Counted from the stretch's first letter, positions 45,285-53,265 are shown. The stretch is 64,000 nt of DNA from Nesterenkonia sandarakina (GCF_003003175.1 NZ_PVTY01000008.1:109365-173364); one strand, 5' to 3'. A program made the numbers and translations. The notes: generated by a model from the letters alone, not told the origin.

Positions 45285-46559
45285 TTACGGGGTGTGCCGG
45301 CTCTCGATCCAGTCGGCGCCGCGGTAGAGCTTCTCGAAGGCGTTCATCGTGGCGTTGAGGCTGTGCCGGCCCGCCCGCTCACGGCTGCGCTCGCCCATCT
45401 GGATCCGCTGCTCCGGGCTCACCGCGAACAGCTGTTCCAGCCGAGCTGCCAGGTGCGCGGAGTTGCCGGGCTCGAAGAGGTAGCCGTTGACCCCGTCCTC
45501 GACCAGGTGCGGCAGCGCGAGAGCGTCGGCGAGGACCACGGGGAGCCCGGCGGACATCGCCTCCAGGGAGACCAGCGACTGCAGCTCCGCAGTTCCGGGC
45601 TGGCAGAACACGTCGGCCTCGAGGTAGGCCAGCCGCAGCGCATCCTCATCGACATGCCCGCGCATGCGGACCCGGTCGCCGAGTCCCAGCTCCTGGATCT
45701 GCGCAGCGAGAAGAACGCGCTGCTCTCCGTCGCCGACGATGTCGAGCCCGATCCCCAGCGCCGGATCAGTCTTGGCGATGGCCTCGATGAGCACGTCCAC
45801 GTTCTTCTCCACGGCGAGACGACCGACGAACAGCACCGTCGGGCGCTCGGGACGGGCCAGGACCTCACCGGGGCGCACCCGGTAGTTCTCGACGTCGATC
45901 CCATTGGAGAGCGGAAGCACCTTCTCGAATCCCGCGCGTTCCATCATGGTCCGCGCCGCGAGCGGGGTCGGAGTGGTGACCACCGCGGCCTTGCCCATCA
46001 GCTTGCCCATGTCGCGCCAGGAGTTCTTCGCCACGATCCGGCGGAACCAGGCGGGGAACGGCAGGAACGGGTCGAGGTTCTCCGGCATGAAGTGGTTGGT
46101 GGCGATGGTGCGCAGGCCCCGCTCGGCGGCGGCATCGATGGCGGCCTTGCCGATCATGTAGTGGCACTGCACGTGCACGACGTCGGGCTGCAGCTCGTCC
46201 ATCAGCCGCCCCATCGCGGGCTCCACCAGCCAGGGCAGGCAGAGCCGAATGTATTCGTGAGTGGGCGCCTTGAAGGACCGGAACCGGTGCACCGTCGCTT
46301 CGTCGGTGTGTTCCACCATGTCAGGACCGCGGCTGGTCCGTGCGGCGGCGATGTGCACCTCGTGACCGCGGGCGGCCATGTTCTTCGCGAGCCGGTGGCT
46401 GAAGACCGCTGCGCCGTTGACGTCGGGAGGATAGGTGTCTGCTGCGATCAGGATGCGCAGCTTGCCCGTCGTGTGCTCACCGCGGTTCTCCGTGGACTGC
46501 TCGGTCGACTTCTCGGCTGGCTCCTCGTGGGGCGCCTCGCCGGGCACAACGTTGACCAT
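45285..46559 (-). CDS. GT4 glycosyltransferase (glycolipid/mannosyl-type)
   Basis: This 424-residue GT-B enzyme starts with a Glu/Thr-rich stretch of about 32 residues, then KLRILIAADTYPPDVNGAAVF (GT4 N-terminal loop), HVQCHYMIGKAAI, VLFVGRLAVEKNVDVLI and the E-x7-E motif around CQPGTAELQSLVSLEAMSAGLP. This resembles diacylglycerol glucosyl- or mannosyltransferases and PimB-type enzymes. It overlaps the CDP-alcohol phosphatidyltransferase gene by one base (TGATG). The pair is therefore likely to build a glycosylated membrane lipid; donor and acceptor remain open. Confidence 0.87.
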   Translation of the reverse strand: MVNVVPGEAPHEEPAEKSTEQSTENRGEHTTGKLRILIAADTYPPDVNGAAVFSHRLAKNMAARGHEVHIAAARTSRGPDMVEHTDEATVHRFRSFKAPTHEYIRLCLPWLVEPAMGRLMDELQPDVVHVQCHYMIGKAAIDAAAERGLRTIATNHFMPENLDPFLPFPAWFRRIVAKNSWRDMGKLMGKAAVVTTPTPLAARTMMERAGFEKVLPLSNGIDVENYRVRPGEVLARPERPTVLFVGRLAVEKNVDVLIEAIAKTDPALGIGLDIVGDGEQRVLLAAQIQELGLGDRVRMRGHVDEDALRLAYLEADVFCQPGTAELQSLVSLEAMSAGLPVVLADALALPHLVEDGVNGYLFEPGNSAHLAARLEQLFAVSPEQRIQMGERSRERAGRHSLNATMNAFEKLYRGADWIESRHTP

Positions 46560-47200
46560 CAGGGTGTCGATTCCTCCTCGATGCCCGGATGGGCCTGTTC
46601 GCGGCGCAGCCGCTCCGCCTTGCGACGGGCCTTGATGAAGTAGTCAGCAGAAGCAATGATATGCATCCCGGCACCCAGCGCCAGGAGGACGAAGGCGATC
46701 TCGGGTACCAGGCTCTCGCACAGCATCTCGGTGGACCCCAGCAGCGCCAGCGGAAGCCCGATCAGCAGGAACGCGGTGCGCAGCTTCCCCAGCACGGTGA
46801 CCTTCAGCGGCGGAGGCCCTTTGAAGAGCACGTAGGTGTTCACCGAGAGGATCAGGTCGGGAATCACCACGGCGAGGACCACCCAGACCGGCACCACGCC
46901 GAAGGTCGCAAGCGTCGCGGAGACGATGATCAGCGAGAGCCGATCGGCCAGCGGATCCAGCCACTGACCCACCGTAGACATCTGATCGAAGCGTCTCGCG
47001 ATGTACCCGTCGATCCAGTCAGTGCTGGAGAGACCGACCAGCACCCAGAAGGCAGCCATGTACTGGTTCTGCGCGACCAGGACCACGAACACCGGGATCA
47101 GAAGGAACCGCAGCACGGTCACGATGTTCGGCGCGGTCCAGAAGGTCTTCCGGACGGTGTACTCGAAACCGTCCTGGGTTCCGGCACCGATCAGTCTCAC
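46559..47200 (-). CDS. CDP-alcohol phosphatidyltransferase (PgsA-like)
   Basis: This 213-residue membrane protein has the complete family signature D-x2-DG-x2-AR-x8-G-x3-D-x3-D in STDWIDGYIARRF...GQWLDPLADRL (about residues 60-90) and about six helices. These enzymes exchange CMP of CDP-diacylglycerol for an alcohol such as glycerol-3-phosphate or inositol phosphate. The N-terminal FWTAPNIVTVLRFLLIP is like PgsA. The start is a GTG at 47200 with TAAACT six bases upstream and no ribosome site. It leads a two-gene operon with the GT4 gene. Cardiolipin-, PG- or PI-phosphate synthase roles cannot be separated here. Confidence 0.88.
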   Translation of the reverse strand: MRLIGAGTQDGFEYTVRKTFWTAPNIVTVLRFLLIPVFVVLVAQNQYMAAFWVLVGLSSTDWIDGYIARRFDQMSTVGQWLDPLADRLSLIIVSATLATFGVVPVWVVLAVVIPDLILSVNTYVLFKGPPPLKVTVLGKLRTAFLLIGLPLALLGSTEMLCESLVPEIAFVLLALGAGMHIIASADYFIKARRKAERLRREQAHPGIEEESTP

Positions 47201-47206
47201 CGGGGC

Positions 47207-47212
47207 AGTTTA
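47207..47212 (-). promoter_or_regulatory. Candidate -10 box for leaderless CDP-alcohol phosphatidyltransferase gene
   Basis: TAAACT, six bases, then GTG at 47200. It falls across the stop codon region of the upstream holin-like gene (stop at 47210-47212). Confidence 0.45.
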
Positions 47213-48190
47213 TTTCTTCACAAGCTCGCGGAGGAAGACTGCACCGGCGGCGGCCGAACCGGCGACGACGGCGAGCGGCTTCCACCGCGCCGCCACGAAC
47301 TCTCCGGCGGCATGTGCGCCCGACTCCTGGTCGGAGGCGGCGGGAACGCCGTCGATCTTGGGCTCCTGGGAGGTGAGGCGCACCGGCGCACCGGCGGCGC
47401 CTCGCGTCTTCCCCGTGACGGGGGCCTGGTCACCCGGGCGAGGCGTCTCGGGTCCGGACGTGACGGTCTTCGGCTTGGAGCCGCCACGAGCCTTGGAGCT
47501 GAGCCGGTCGGCCAGGTCCTTGACGTTCTCGGCCTTCTCCTTGGCGCTCTCGGCGATGAGCCGGGTGCCGGAGGTGATCTGGTCCTGCAGCGACGCCAGG
47601 TGATCGCGGCGCAGGCCGGTGCGGCGCAGCAGCTCGCTGTAGGTGGGAGGGGTCGGTGAGCCGGCGCCGGGGACCTTGGCGTCCTTCTTGGCCTGCTCGG
47701 CGGCCTGACGCTTGGACTCTTCCTTCTGCCGACGCTTCTCGGAATCGGCCTGGTCCAGGCTCGCCGGGTCGAAGCGGGTGCCCTCGCGAGCCACACCGAG
47801 ATCGAGGCGGAAGCCGCGGATGGCGTCCTCAGGCAGCAGCGGCATCGTCTTCTTGAGCTTCAGCAGCCCGATCAGCGCGAAGATCAGCGCGATGATCAGG
47901 AAGATGCCGGCCACGATCAGCGCGGCGGCCCAGGGCTGGAAGACCAGCGAGAGGGCGGCGACGGCGGCGATGATGAGCGCGACCACGAGGAAGGCGAGGA
48001 AGACCACGCCGACCACCATGAGCCCGACCGCGATGCCTGCGGCGACGCCCTTGGACTTCATCTGGGCGACGGCCAGCTGGATCTCGTCGTTGATCTGCTT
48101 GGGGCCGAGTCGCAGTACGACCTTGATCACATCGAGCAGCGACGTGCGGGGCGCCGTGCCCTTTGTGCGGCCGGTTCCTGGCTGAGACAA
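47210..48190 (-). CDS. Actinobacterial holin-superfamily-III/DUF1469-like membrane protein with long C-terminal tail
   Basis: This 326-residue protein has two adjacent membrane helices (about residues 45-80 and 85-112) in the DUF1469 (phage holin superfamily III) arrangement, preceded by LGPKQINDEIQLAVAQMK. A long charged tail rich in Lys, Glu and Pro follows, and a final hydrophobic segment lies near residues 305-320. Despite the name, chromosomal members are common in Actinobacteria and are not evidence of a prophage; no phage genes surround it. The start is an unusual TTG at 48190, supported by GGAGG eight bases before. Confidence 0.75.
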   Translation of the reverse strand: MSQPGTGRTKGTAPRTSLLDVIKVVLRLGPKQINDEIQLAVAQMKSKGVAAGIAVGLMVVGVVFLAFLVVALIIAAVAALSLVFQPWAAALIVAGIFLIIALIFALIGLLKLKKTMPLLPEDAIRGFRLDLGVAREGTRFDPASLDQADSEKRRQKEESKRQAAEQAKKDAKVPGAGSPTPPTYSELLRRTGLRRDHLASLQDQITSGTRLIAESAKEKAENVKDLADRLSSKARGGSKPKTVTSGPETPRPGDQAPVTGKTRGAAGAPVRLTSQEPKIDGVPAASDQESGAHAAGEFVAARWKPLAVVAGSAAAGAVFLRELVKK

Positions 48191-48257
48191 GACTGCGCCT
48201 CCATATAAGTGATGGTGCTCAAGGGTGGGTGTTCAGTTCACTACAAACTACCACCTA

Positions 48258-48263
48258 TACGAT
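48258..48263 (+). promoter_or_regulatory. Candidate -10 box for near-leaderless TM2-domain gene
   Basis: TACGAT (within TATACGAT) is followed by seven bases and the ATG at 48271; there is no ribosome site. Confidence 0.4.
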
Positions 48264-48270
48264 TGACAAC

Positions 48271-48717
48271 ATGGCTGACCAGTACGATTTCGAAGAGCTC
48301 TACGCCAACACCTACACCGACGCTGATCAGCGCGCCTACGAGTCGCAGCCCGCCTCGGAGAAACGTTTTGCGATCGCCTGGCTCCTGACACTTCTGCTGG
48401 GTCCCACGGGGGCCCATCGCTGGTATCTGAACCGGCCCGTCTCGGCGGTCCTCATGATGGTGGCGAGCATCGCCGCAGTCGTGCTGATGGTCGCTGACCA
48501 GACGAACCTCGGGCTGCTGTGTGTGACCGTGGTCTTCGCCTGGACTCTGCTGGACATGATCATGCTGCTCGCCGGACAGATGCGCGACACCCACGACCTG
48601 CGCCTGGCCGGGCACCGCGAACGGGCCGGCCTGTTCTCCGCGATCACCGTGGTGCTGCTGGCACTCGCCCTGATGGTCGCGCTGATCATCGGCACCAGTT
48701 CAGGAGTGGCGGGCTGA
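48271..48717 (+). CDS. TM2-domain membrane protein
   Basis: This 148-residue protein has the TM2 domain: FAIAWLLTLLLGPTGAHRWYLNRPVSAVLMM (the G-x3-G/A-H-x-F/W-Y-L loop between two helices), two helices completing the domain and a further C-terminal membrane helix. An N-terminal acidic Tyr-rich segment (MADQYDFEELYANTYTDAD) precedes it. TM2 proteins are small envelope proteins without a settled role. The open frame reaches 48163 on the opposite side of the holin-like gene start, but the ATG at 48271 fits a leaderless promoter. Confidence 0.82.
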   Translation: MADQYDFEELYANTYTDADQRAYESQPASEKRFAIAWLLTLLLGPTGAHRWYLNRPVSAVLMMVASIAAVVLMVADQTNLGLLCVTVVFAWTLLDMIMLLAGQMRDTHDLRLAGHRERAGLFSAITVVLLALALMVALIIGTSSGVAG

Positions 48718-48738
48718 GCCCGATCCGAGCCTGACTGC

Positions 48739-49605
48739 TCAGTCCTCGATCTGCCCCACCGGGGTGCGCTTCTCGGCCTGGAACTGATCCTCGATCCGCC
48801 CATGCGCCCAATAGGCCGAGAGTGACATCGCCTTGCGATCAAGGCCCTTCTGATCCACCAGCATGCGCCGGATCCGCTTCATCTGGGCGCGCTCGCCATG
48901 CACGAAGACCTGCACGTCTCCCTCCGGGATGGTGAGCTCCTCGAGGTACTCCGCGAGCATCGTGGTCTCGGGGCTGAAGTCGGCCTCACGATGCAGCCAC
49001 ACCAGGTCCATGCCGGCCGGGACGTCCAACGGCTGACGCTCCGCGGCATCCCGGACCTCGACGACGGCGACGCCGCGAGCATCCTGCGCCATCGACTCGA
49101 GCGCCGAGGCGATCGCTGGCAGCGCCGCCTCGTCACCGGCGAGCAGGTGCCAGGCGGCGTCCCCGCGCGGGGCGTAGCCGCTGCCGGGTCCGAAGAAGCT
49201 GATCAGGTCGCCCACCTCGGCGCCCTTCGCCCACACTCCGGCACGGCCGACGTCTCCATGGACCACGAAGTCCACCCAGATCTGCGCATTGAGGTGGTCG
49301 ACATGCCGGATCGTGTAGGTCCGCGTCACGGGCATCTGCTCGGTGCTCAGCTGCTCGCGCAGGGCGTCCATGTCATAGGGGCGGCTGAGGTCCACGCCCT
49401 CCGGCAGCTGGGCCGACTCCACACCCTGGGGCAGGAAGAGCAGCTTGATGTATTGATCCGTGGCGGGCGACTCCCCCACGGACTTGAACTCGATCGCTGC
49501 AAACCCAGGCCCGCCCAGGATGAGGCGCACCATGTGCGGGCTGAGCTGCTTCTTGGCTTCCACGGTGAGGACGTGCTGGACGCGCGTTTTCTTTGACTTG
49601 GACAC
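48739..49605 (-). CDS. Siderophore-interacting protein (ferric-siderophore reductase, SIP family)
   Basis: This 288-residue flavoprotein has an FAD-binding N-terminal barrel with TRTYTIRHVD (R-x-Y-T/S-x-R motif, about residues 94-103) and VDFVVHGDVGRAGVWAKGAEVGD, and a C-terminal SIP domain with GDEAALPAI and SAYWAHGRIEDQ. SIP proteins reduce ferric siderophores in the cytoplasm with NAD(P)H or ferredoxin. No siderophore uptake gene is adjacent. The start is a GTG at 49605 with TAGAGT six bases upstream, suggesting leaderless translation. No DtxR/IdeR-like box was obvious. Confidence 0.92.
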   Translation of the reverse strand: MSKSKKTRVQHVLTVEAKKQLSPHMVRLILGGPGFAAIEFKSVGESPATDQYIKLLFLPQGVESAQLPEGVDLSRPYDMDALREQLSTEQMPVTRTYTIRHVDHLNAQIWVDFVVHGDVGRAGVWAKGAEVGDLISFFGPGSGYAPRGDAAWHLLAGDEAALPAIASALESMAQDARGVAVVEVRDAAERQPLDVPAGMDLVWLHREADFSPETTMLAEYLEELTIPEGDVQVFVHGERAQMKRIRRMLVDQKGLDRKAMSLSAYWAHGRIEDQFQAEKRTPVGQIED

Positions 49606-49611
49606 CCCGGC

Positions 49612-49617
49612 ACTCTA
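49612..49617 (-). promoter_or_regulatory. Candidate -10 box for leaderless siderophore-interacting protein gene
   Basis: TAGAGT, six bases, then GTG at 49605. Confidence 0.45.
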
Positions 49618-49729
49618 ATCGAACCGACCCCGGCGGCGGAGGTGAACCTCAGTTGAACGCCGCTGTATTGCGACAGAAGTCCGTGCCCAAATCTCAGGGC
49701 CACCATTTCAGGGGCAATCTCCGGCGAAA

Positions 49730-49750
49730 GTTGAGTGCATCGTGCTCAAG
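49730..49750 (+). promoter_or_regulatory. HAIR (HspR-type) operator upstream of hsp20
   Basis: GTTGAGT-N7-GCTCAAG matches the HspR operator CTTGAGT-N7-ACTCAAG at 12 of 14 arm positions. TATACT (49758-49763) just downstream is a likely -10, so HspR would block it. A small hairpin GGTTCC-GTT-GGAACC (49771-49785) starts the leader. Confidence 0.7.
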
Positions 49751-49843
49751 TTTGGAATATACTGGGCTCAGGTTCCGTTGGAACCATCGCCGCAAGGCAC
49801 CAACCCTGTCCCATAGAGCAATGAGTACAAGGAGCTGATTGCT

Positions 49844-50293
49844 GTGATCAACAACTCTCTGACCCGGCTGGACCCCTTCACTCTCCTCGACGACGTCTTC
49901 CGGACCGTCCGAGCCCCCTCGATGGACGTGGCGCAGCGTCAGGCCGGCTTCGTGCCCGCCGTGGACGCCCACCGCGAGGGTGAGGACCTGGTCCTGCGCG
50001 CCGACCTCCCTGGCATCGACCCGGACAAGGACGTCGCGGTGGAGCTGACCGGCCGCACCCTGACCGTCTCCGGTGAGCGCCGCAGTGAGACCGAGGCCGA
50101 GGGCCTCCGCGAGGTGCGCTACGGATCCTTCTCCCGGACCATCACGCTGCCGGGCGAGGTCTCCAGCGACGCGATCTCCGCGACCTACGAGTCCGGCGTA
50201 CTCACGGTCCGCGTGACCGGGGTCTACGCCACCGAGCAGCCGCGCAAGATCCAGATCTCCTCCACCGAGCGCGAGAAGAAGATCGAGTCCTGA
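49844..50293 (+). CDS. Hsp20/alpha-crystallin family small heat shock protein
   Basis: This 149-residue chaperone has the alpha-crystallin domain from about residue 38 to 130 (VDAHREGEDLVLRADLPGID, VELTGRTLTVSGERR) and the conserved A-x-Y-x-x-G-V-L motif in ISATYESGVLTVRV. It holds unfolding proteins for refolding by DnaK. The GTG start has AAGGAG nine bases upstream, and the transcript probably starts near 49770, giving a 75-base leader. A HAIR box at the promoter predicts repression by HspR, released on heat shock. Confidence 0.92.
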   Translation: MINNSLTRLDPFTLLDDVFRTVRAPSMDVAQRQAGFVPAVDAHREGEDLVLRADLPGIDPDKDVAVELTGRTLTVSGERRSETEAEGLREVRYGSFSRTITLPGEVSSDAISATYESGVLTVRVTGVYATEQPRKIQISSTEREKKIES

Positions 50294-50310
50294 TCCTCCC
50301 GCTTCTCATC

Positions 50311-50376
50311 GAGGGGCGGATTCTCCGAGCAGCTTGGCCCGATTCCGGGGTCAGACAACCGGAGAATCCGCTCCTC
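50311..50376. repeat. GAGGGGCGGATTCT palindrome family, copy B
   Basis: The arms GAGGGGCGGATTCTCCG (50311-50327) and CGGAGAATCCGCTCCTC (50360-50376) have one mismatch. It lies between convergent hsp20 and VOC genes and includes most of the VOC stop codon, so it may terminate both. Confidence 0.85.
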
Positions 50377-50776
50377 ACCGCTGGTGCTGCAGGTACTCGG
50401 CACTGGGTTCGATCTGCTCGATGATGTCGATCAGGACGCGGTCGGGCCCGTTGATGATGAAGTGCCGCTGGCCGAAGTCCTCGCTGCGCAGCGAGAGCAC
50501 GATGTCCAGGTCGCCGCGGGACGCCAGCTGCGCATGGACCGCGTCGACGTCGTCGACCTCGATGTTGAGCAGCAGACCCTGGGCCGTGGTTCGGTGGCCC
50601 TCCGGAATCGTCGGGTGATCCCAGGCCAGGATCGCGAGCTCGAAGCGCTCCCGCCGAAGGCTGACATACCAGTCCGAGTCGTAGACCGGCTCGAAGCCCA
50701 GCACGTCGCGGTAGAAGGTGGATGCGGCGGCGACATCTCGGGACATCACCACTGGATAGAAGCTGGACCAGCCCAT
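50375..50776 (-). CDS. VOC (glyoxalase/bleomycin-resistance) family protein
   Basis: This 133-residue single VOC domain begins [20 protein letters not shown], with the beta-alpha-beta module [19 protein letters not shown] and a second half ending [13 protein letters not shown]. Family members are metal-dependent lyases, dioxygenases or binding proteins; the reaction cannot be assigned. It is divergent from a TetR gene across a duplicated operator, so the regulator probably controls it. The stop overlaps palindrome copy B. AAAGGAG precedes the ATG. Confidence 0.85.
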   Translation of the reverse strand: MGWSSFYPVVMSRDVAAASTFYRDVLGFEPVYDSDWYVSLRRERFELAILAWDHPTIPEGHRTTAQGLLLNIEVDDVDAVHAQLASRGDLDIVLSLRSEDFGQRHFIINGPDRVLIDIIEQIEPSAEYLQHQR

Positions 50777-50787
50777 GAGCGAACTCC

Positions 50788-50840
50788 TTTACGTACTATG
50801 TGTATGTAACAGAGTCAGATTACATACACGATGTACGTAA
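50788..50840. promoter_or_regulatory. Double operator between the VOC and tetR genes
   Basis: Two inverted copies of an imperfect palindrome face each other: TTACGTAC-N3-GTGTATGTAA (50789-50809) and its mirror TTACATACAC-N2-TGTACGTAA (50820-50840). AT-rich and symmetrical in a GC-rich genome, this is a likely TetR binding region controlling both directions. Confidence 0.7.
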
Positions 50841-50851
50841 AAGAAGGTTCC

Positions 50852-51442
50852 ATGCCTCGCGCCAGTGCCGCCGCAGCCGCGCAGACCGCCGAAGAGATTC
50901 TCCGCTCCGCGATCCGGCTGCTGGCTGAACGCGGCTTCGCGGAGGTCTCCATCGATGAGGTCGCCCGAGACGCCGGGGTGACTCGCGGCGCGGTCTACCA
51001 CCACTACGCCAATCGCCTCGGACTCTTCACCGCCGTGGCGGGGGCGCTGCAGGCCGCGGTCGCCCGATCGGTGGTCTCCGCGGCGGAGTCCGCCGGGGAC
51101 GCCCCGGAGCAGCAGCTGCGCGCGGGCTGTCATGCCTTCCTGGACGCGATCACCTCGGCCTCCACGGCACGGACGCTGCTGGTCGATGCACCCTCGGTCA
51201 TCGGCTGGTCCATCTGGCGGGCGCAGGATGCGCAGAACTCCGCGGCCGAGCTTCGGCTCGCGCTGGCCGAGGTCGGCGTCGAGGCCGAGCTGGTGGACCC
51301 GACGACGGCGCAGCTCTCCGGGGCGATGAACGACGCCGCGCTCTGGATCAGCGAGCAGCCCGATCGTGCCGCGGCTCGGGAAGCGGCACACCGGGTGTTG
51401 GACCGATTGATCGACGCGATCCTCCCCCGCACTCCCCGTTGA
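50852..51442 (+). CDS. TetR family transcriptional regulator
   Basis: This protein of about 196 residues has an N-terminal TetR HTH: EEILRSAIRLLAERGFAEVS followed by IDEVARDAGVTRGAVYHHYAN (about residues 15-58), and a ligand-binding C-terminal domain. I start at ATG 50852 with GAAGG four bases before; an upstream ATG at 50831 would lie inside the operator. It probably represses itself and the divergent VOC gene. Its TGA stop is the TGA within the left arm of palindrome copy C, so the repeat is welded to the gene end. Confidence 0.9.
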   Translation: MPRASAAAAAQTAEEILRSAIRLLAERGFAEVSIDEVARDAGVTRGAVYHHYANRLGLFTAVAGALQAAVARSVVSAAESAGDAPEQQLRAGCHAFLDAITSASTARTLLVDAPSVIGWSIWRAQDAQNSAAELRLALAEVGVEAELVDPTTAQLSGAMNDAALWISEQPDRAAAREAAHRVLDRLIDAILPRTPR

Positions 51443-51508
51443 GCGGCGGATTCTGCGGGCATCTCACGGGCAGATCGGCCCAGACTCGTCGCAGAATCAG
51501 CCACTCGA
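51439..51508. repeat. GAGCGGCGGATTCT palindrome family, copy C
   Basis: The left arm TTGAGCGGCGGATTCTGCG (51439-51457) faces an imperfect right arm CGCAGAATCAGCCACTCGA (51490-51508). It overlaps the tetR stop and lies 17 bases from the convergent purU stop. With copy B it brackets the VOC/tetR pair. Confidence 0.8.
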
Positions 51509-51524
51509 TGAGAAGGCCGAGGCG

Positions 51525-52400
51525 CTAGAAGACGATCGTGGTGCTGCCGTTGCGGATGACGCGGTCTTCGCAGTGCCACTTCACCGCGCGGGAGAGCACG
51601 GCGCGTTCGACGTCGGCCCCGAACCTGGTGAGCTGGGCGACGTCGTCGCTGTGGGAGACCCGGATGACGTCCTGTTCGATGATCGGACCCTCGTCGAGAT
51701 CCTTCGTCACGTAGTGCGCGGTGGCACCGATGAGCTTCACGCCGCGATCAGCGGCCTTCTGGTAGGGGCCGGCGCCGATGAACGCGGGCAGGAAGCTGTG
51801 GTGGATGTTGATCACCGGAGCGCCGACCTGATCGAGGAAGTCTTCGGAGATGATCTGCATGTACCGGGCGAGCACGATCATGTCGACGTTGCCCTGCAGC
51901 AGCTCCAGGTGCCGGGCCTCTGCCGCGGCCTTGTCCCCGTTGACCACCGGCACGTGGAAGTACGGGATCCCGAAGGGACGCACATCCTCGGCGAGGTCGG
52001 CGTGGTTGGAGATGACCATGACGATGTCCATCGGGATCTCACCGCGGCGGTGCCGCCAGAGCAGGTCCAGCAGGCAGTGGTCGGTCTTGGACGCGAAGAT
52101 CGCGACCCGCTTGGGCTGATCTGCCTCGGAGAGGGAGTAGTCCATGGAGAAGCGCTCAGCCAGCTTGGTCTGGATCGCCTGCTCCACCGCAGGCTTCGCC
52201 GCGGCGAGCCCCGGCAGGTGGAACACGGTGCGCTGGAAGAAGCGACCGTCCTCCACGCCGGTGGAGTACTGGTCGAGGCTGATGATGTTCCCGCCGACCT
52301 CGGCGATGAGCTCCGAGACGGCCGCCACGATCCCCGGCTGGTCCGGGCAGGAGATGATCAGCCGGGCGATGTCGTGGGTCTTCGTCTCAGTGGCGCGCAT
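51525..52400 (-). CDS. purU: Formyltetrahydrofolate deformylase
   Basis: PurU hydrolyses 10-formyl-THF to formate and THF, feeding PurT and balancing one-carbon pools. The 291-residue protein has an N-terminal ACT domain (LIISCPDQPGIVAAVSELIA) and a C-terminal formyl-transferase-like domain with VISNH, VINIHHSFLPAFIGAGPY (catalytic His region) and TAHYVTKDLDEGPIIEQD, which is the classical PurU arrangement. I choose the ATG at 52400 behind GGAG; a TTG three bases upstream is the alternative. It stands alone between the tRNA-Asn and the VOC/tetR unit. Confidence 0.95.
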   Translation of the reverse strand: MRATETKTHDIARLIISCPDQPGIVAAVSELIAEVGGNIISLDQYSTGVEDGRFFQRTVFHLPGLAAAKPAVEQAIQTKLAERFSMDYSLSEADQPKRVAIFASKTDHCLLDLLWRHRRGEIPMDIVMVISNHADLAEDVRPFGIPYFHVPVVNGDKAAAEARHLELLQGNVDMIVLARYMQIISEDFLDQVGAPVINIHHSFLPAFIGAGPYQKAADRGVKLIGATAHYVTKDLDEGPIIEQDVIRVSHSDDVAQLTRFGADVERAVLSRAVKWHCEDRVIRNGSTTIVF

Positions 52401-52470
52401 CAAGTCTCCGAATCAGGTTCTCCAGGTCAGTGCGGCGGAACAGCGTCGCACGAAAAACACTATGGCATGA

Positions 52471-52499
52471 AGAACGCCCCCGCCCGTGAGGGCGAGGGC
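52471..52499 (-). terminator. Hairpin downstream of tRNA-Asn
   Basis: On the minus strand GCCCTCGCCC-TCAC-GGGCGGGGGC (52499-52476) forms a 10-bp stem with one G-U pair, followed by a short T-rich GTTCTTC. It starts eight bases after the tRNA 3' end. Confidence 0.6.
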
Positions 52500-52506
52500 G
52501 GATCTG

Positions 52507-52578
52507 CTCCCCCAGTTGGATTCGAACCAACAACCGCTCGATTAACAGTCGAGTGCTCTGCCGTTGAGCTATGGAGGA
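52507..52578 (-). tRNA. tRNA-Asn (GUU)
   Basis: This 72-base cloverleaf on the minus strand has acceptor TCCTCCA/TGGGGGA, D arm GCTC/GAGC, anticodon arm CTCGA/TCGAG around loop CTGTTAA (anticodon GTT) and T arm GTTGG/CCAAC. The discriminator is G; CCA is not encoded in full. Confidence 0.95.
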
Positions 52579-52643
52579 TTGCGACTAAAAAAGTCTAGCA
52601 GGGGTTCCCGGCCGCTGGGAAATCGCTGTGAAATCATAGCCAC

Positions 52644-53249
52644 GTGACGCCTATCTCACTCGACGCCCCAGCAGCTGCCCCCGAGCCTCGGTTCCATGCT
52701 CTCACGGTCTTCACCGGGTCCGCGTCCGGGGCCGACCTCGATTACACCGAGGAGGTCCGTCGGCTCGGCAGCGCGCTGGCCGGGGCTCAGATCAGCGTGG
52801 TCTACGGCGGCGGGAAGGTCGGCCTGATGGGGCAGATCGCCGACGCGGCGCTGGAGGCCGGCGGCGAGGTCCACGGGGTCATCCCCGAGGTGCTGATGGG
52901 ACGCGAGGTCGGACACCACGGACTGACCTCCCTGGAGATCGTGCCCGATATGCACACCCGGAAGTCCCGGATGGCGGACCTCGGCAACGGATTCATCGCG
53001 CTGTCCGGCGGGATGGGGACGCTCGAGGAGTTCTTCGAGGTGTGGACCTGGCAGTACCTGGGTCTGCACAGCAAGCCCGTGGGGCTCTACAACGTGAAGG
53101 GATTCTGGGAGCCGTTGCTGGACATGGTGGACCACATGGTCGATGAGGGCTTCATGTCGGCCTGGCGCCGCGAGGCGCTGGTGATCAGCGCCGACCCGCA
53201 GGATCTGATCTCGAAGCTGCGCTCCTGGACGCCTCCCCTCGGACGCTGA
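52644..53249 (+). CDS. LOG/TIGR00730 family Rossmann protein (cytokinin-type nucleoside 5'-monophosphate phosphoribohydrolase)
   Basis: This 201-residue protein has the LOG/YvdD-type fold with VFTGSASGAD, VVYGGGKVGLMGQIADAAL (GGGxxGLMG) and SGGMGTLEEFFEVWTWQYLG, where the family's PGGxGTxxE reads SGGMGTLEE. Arg and Glu of the active site (MHTRKSRMADLGNGFIAL) are present. Members cleave N6-modified AMP to free base and ribose phosphate, or act on ordinary nucleoside monophosphates. The GTG start at 52644 lacks a clear ribosome site. It converges with a GNAT gene. Confidence 0.9.
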   Translation: MTPISLDAPAAAPEPRFHALTVFTGSASGADLDYTEEVRRLGSALAGAQISVVYGGGKVGLMGQIADAALEAGGEVHGVIPEVLMGREVGHHGLTSLEIVPDMHTRKSRMADLGNGFIALSGGMGTLEEFFEVWTWQYLGLHSKPVGLYNVKGFWEPLLDMVDHMVDEGFMSAWRREALVISADPQDLISKLRSWTPPLGR

Positions 53250-53265
53250 GCGCAGCCCGCGAGAC

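Noticed and set aside
47210..48190. Prophage remnant suggested by the holin-like protein
   Set aside because: No other phage gene, integrase or attachment site lies nearby, and chromosomal members of this family are common in Actinobacteria.
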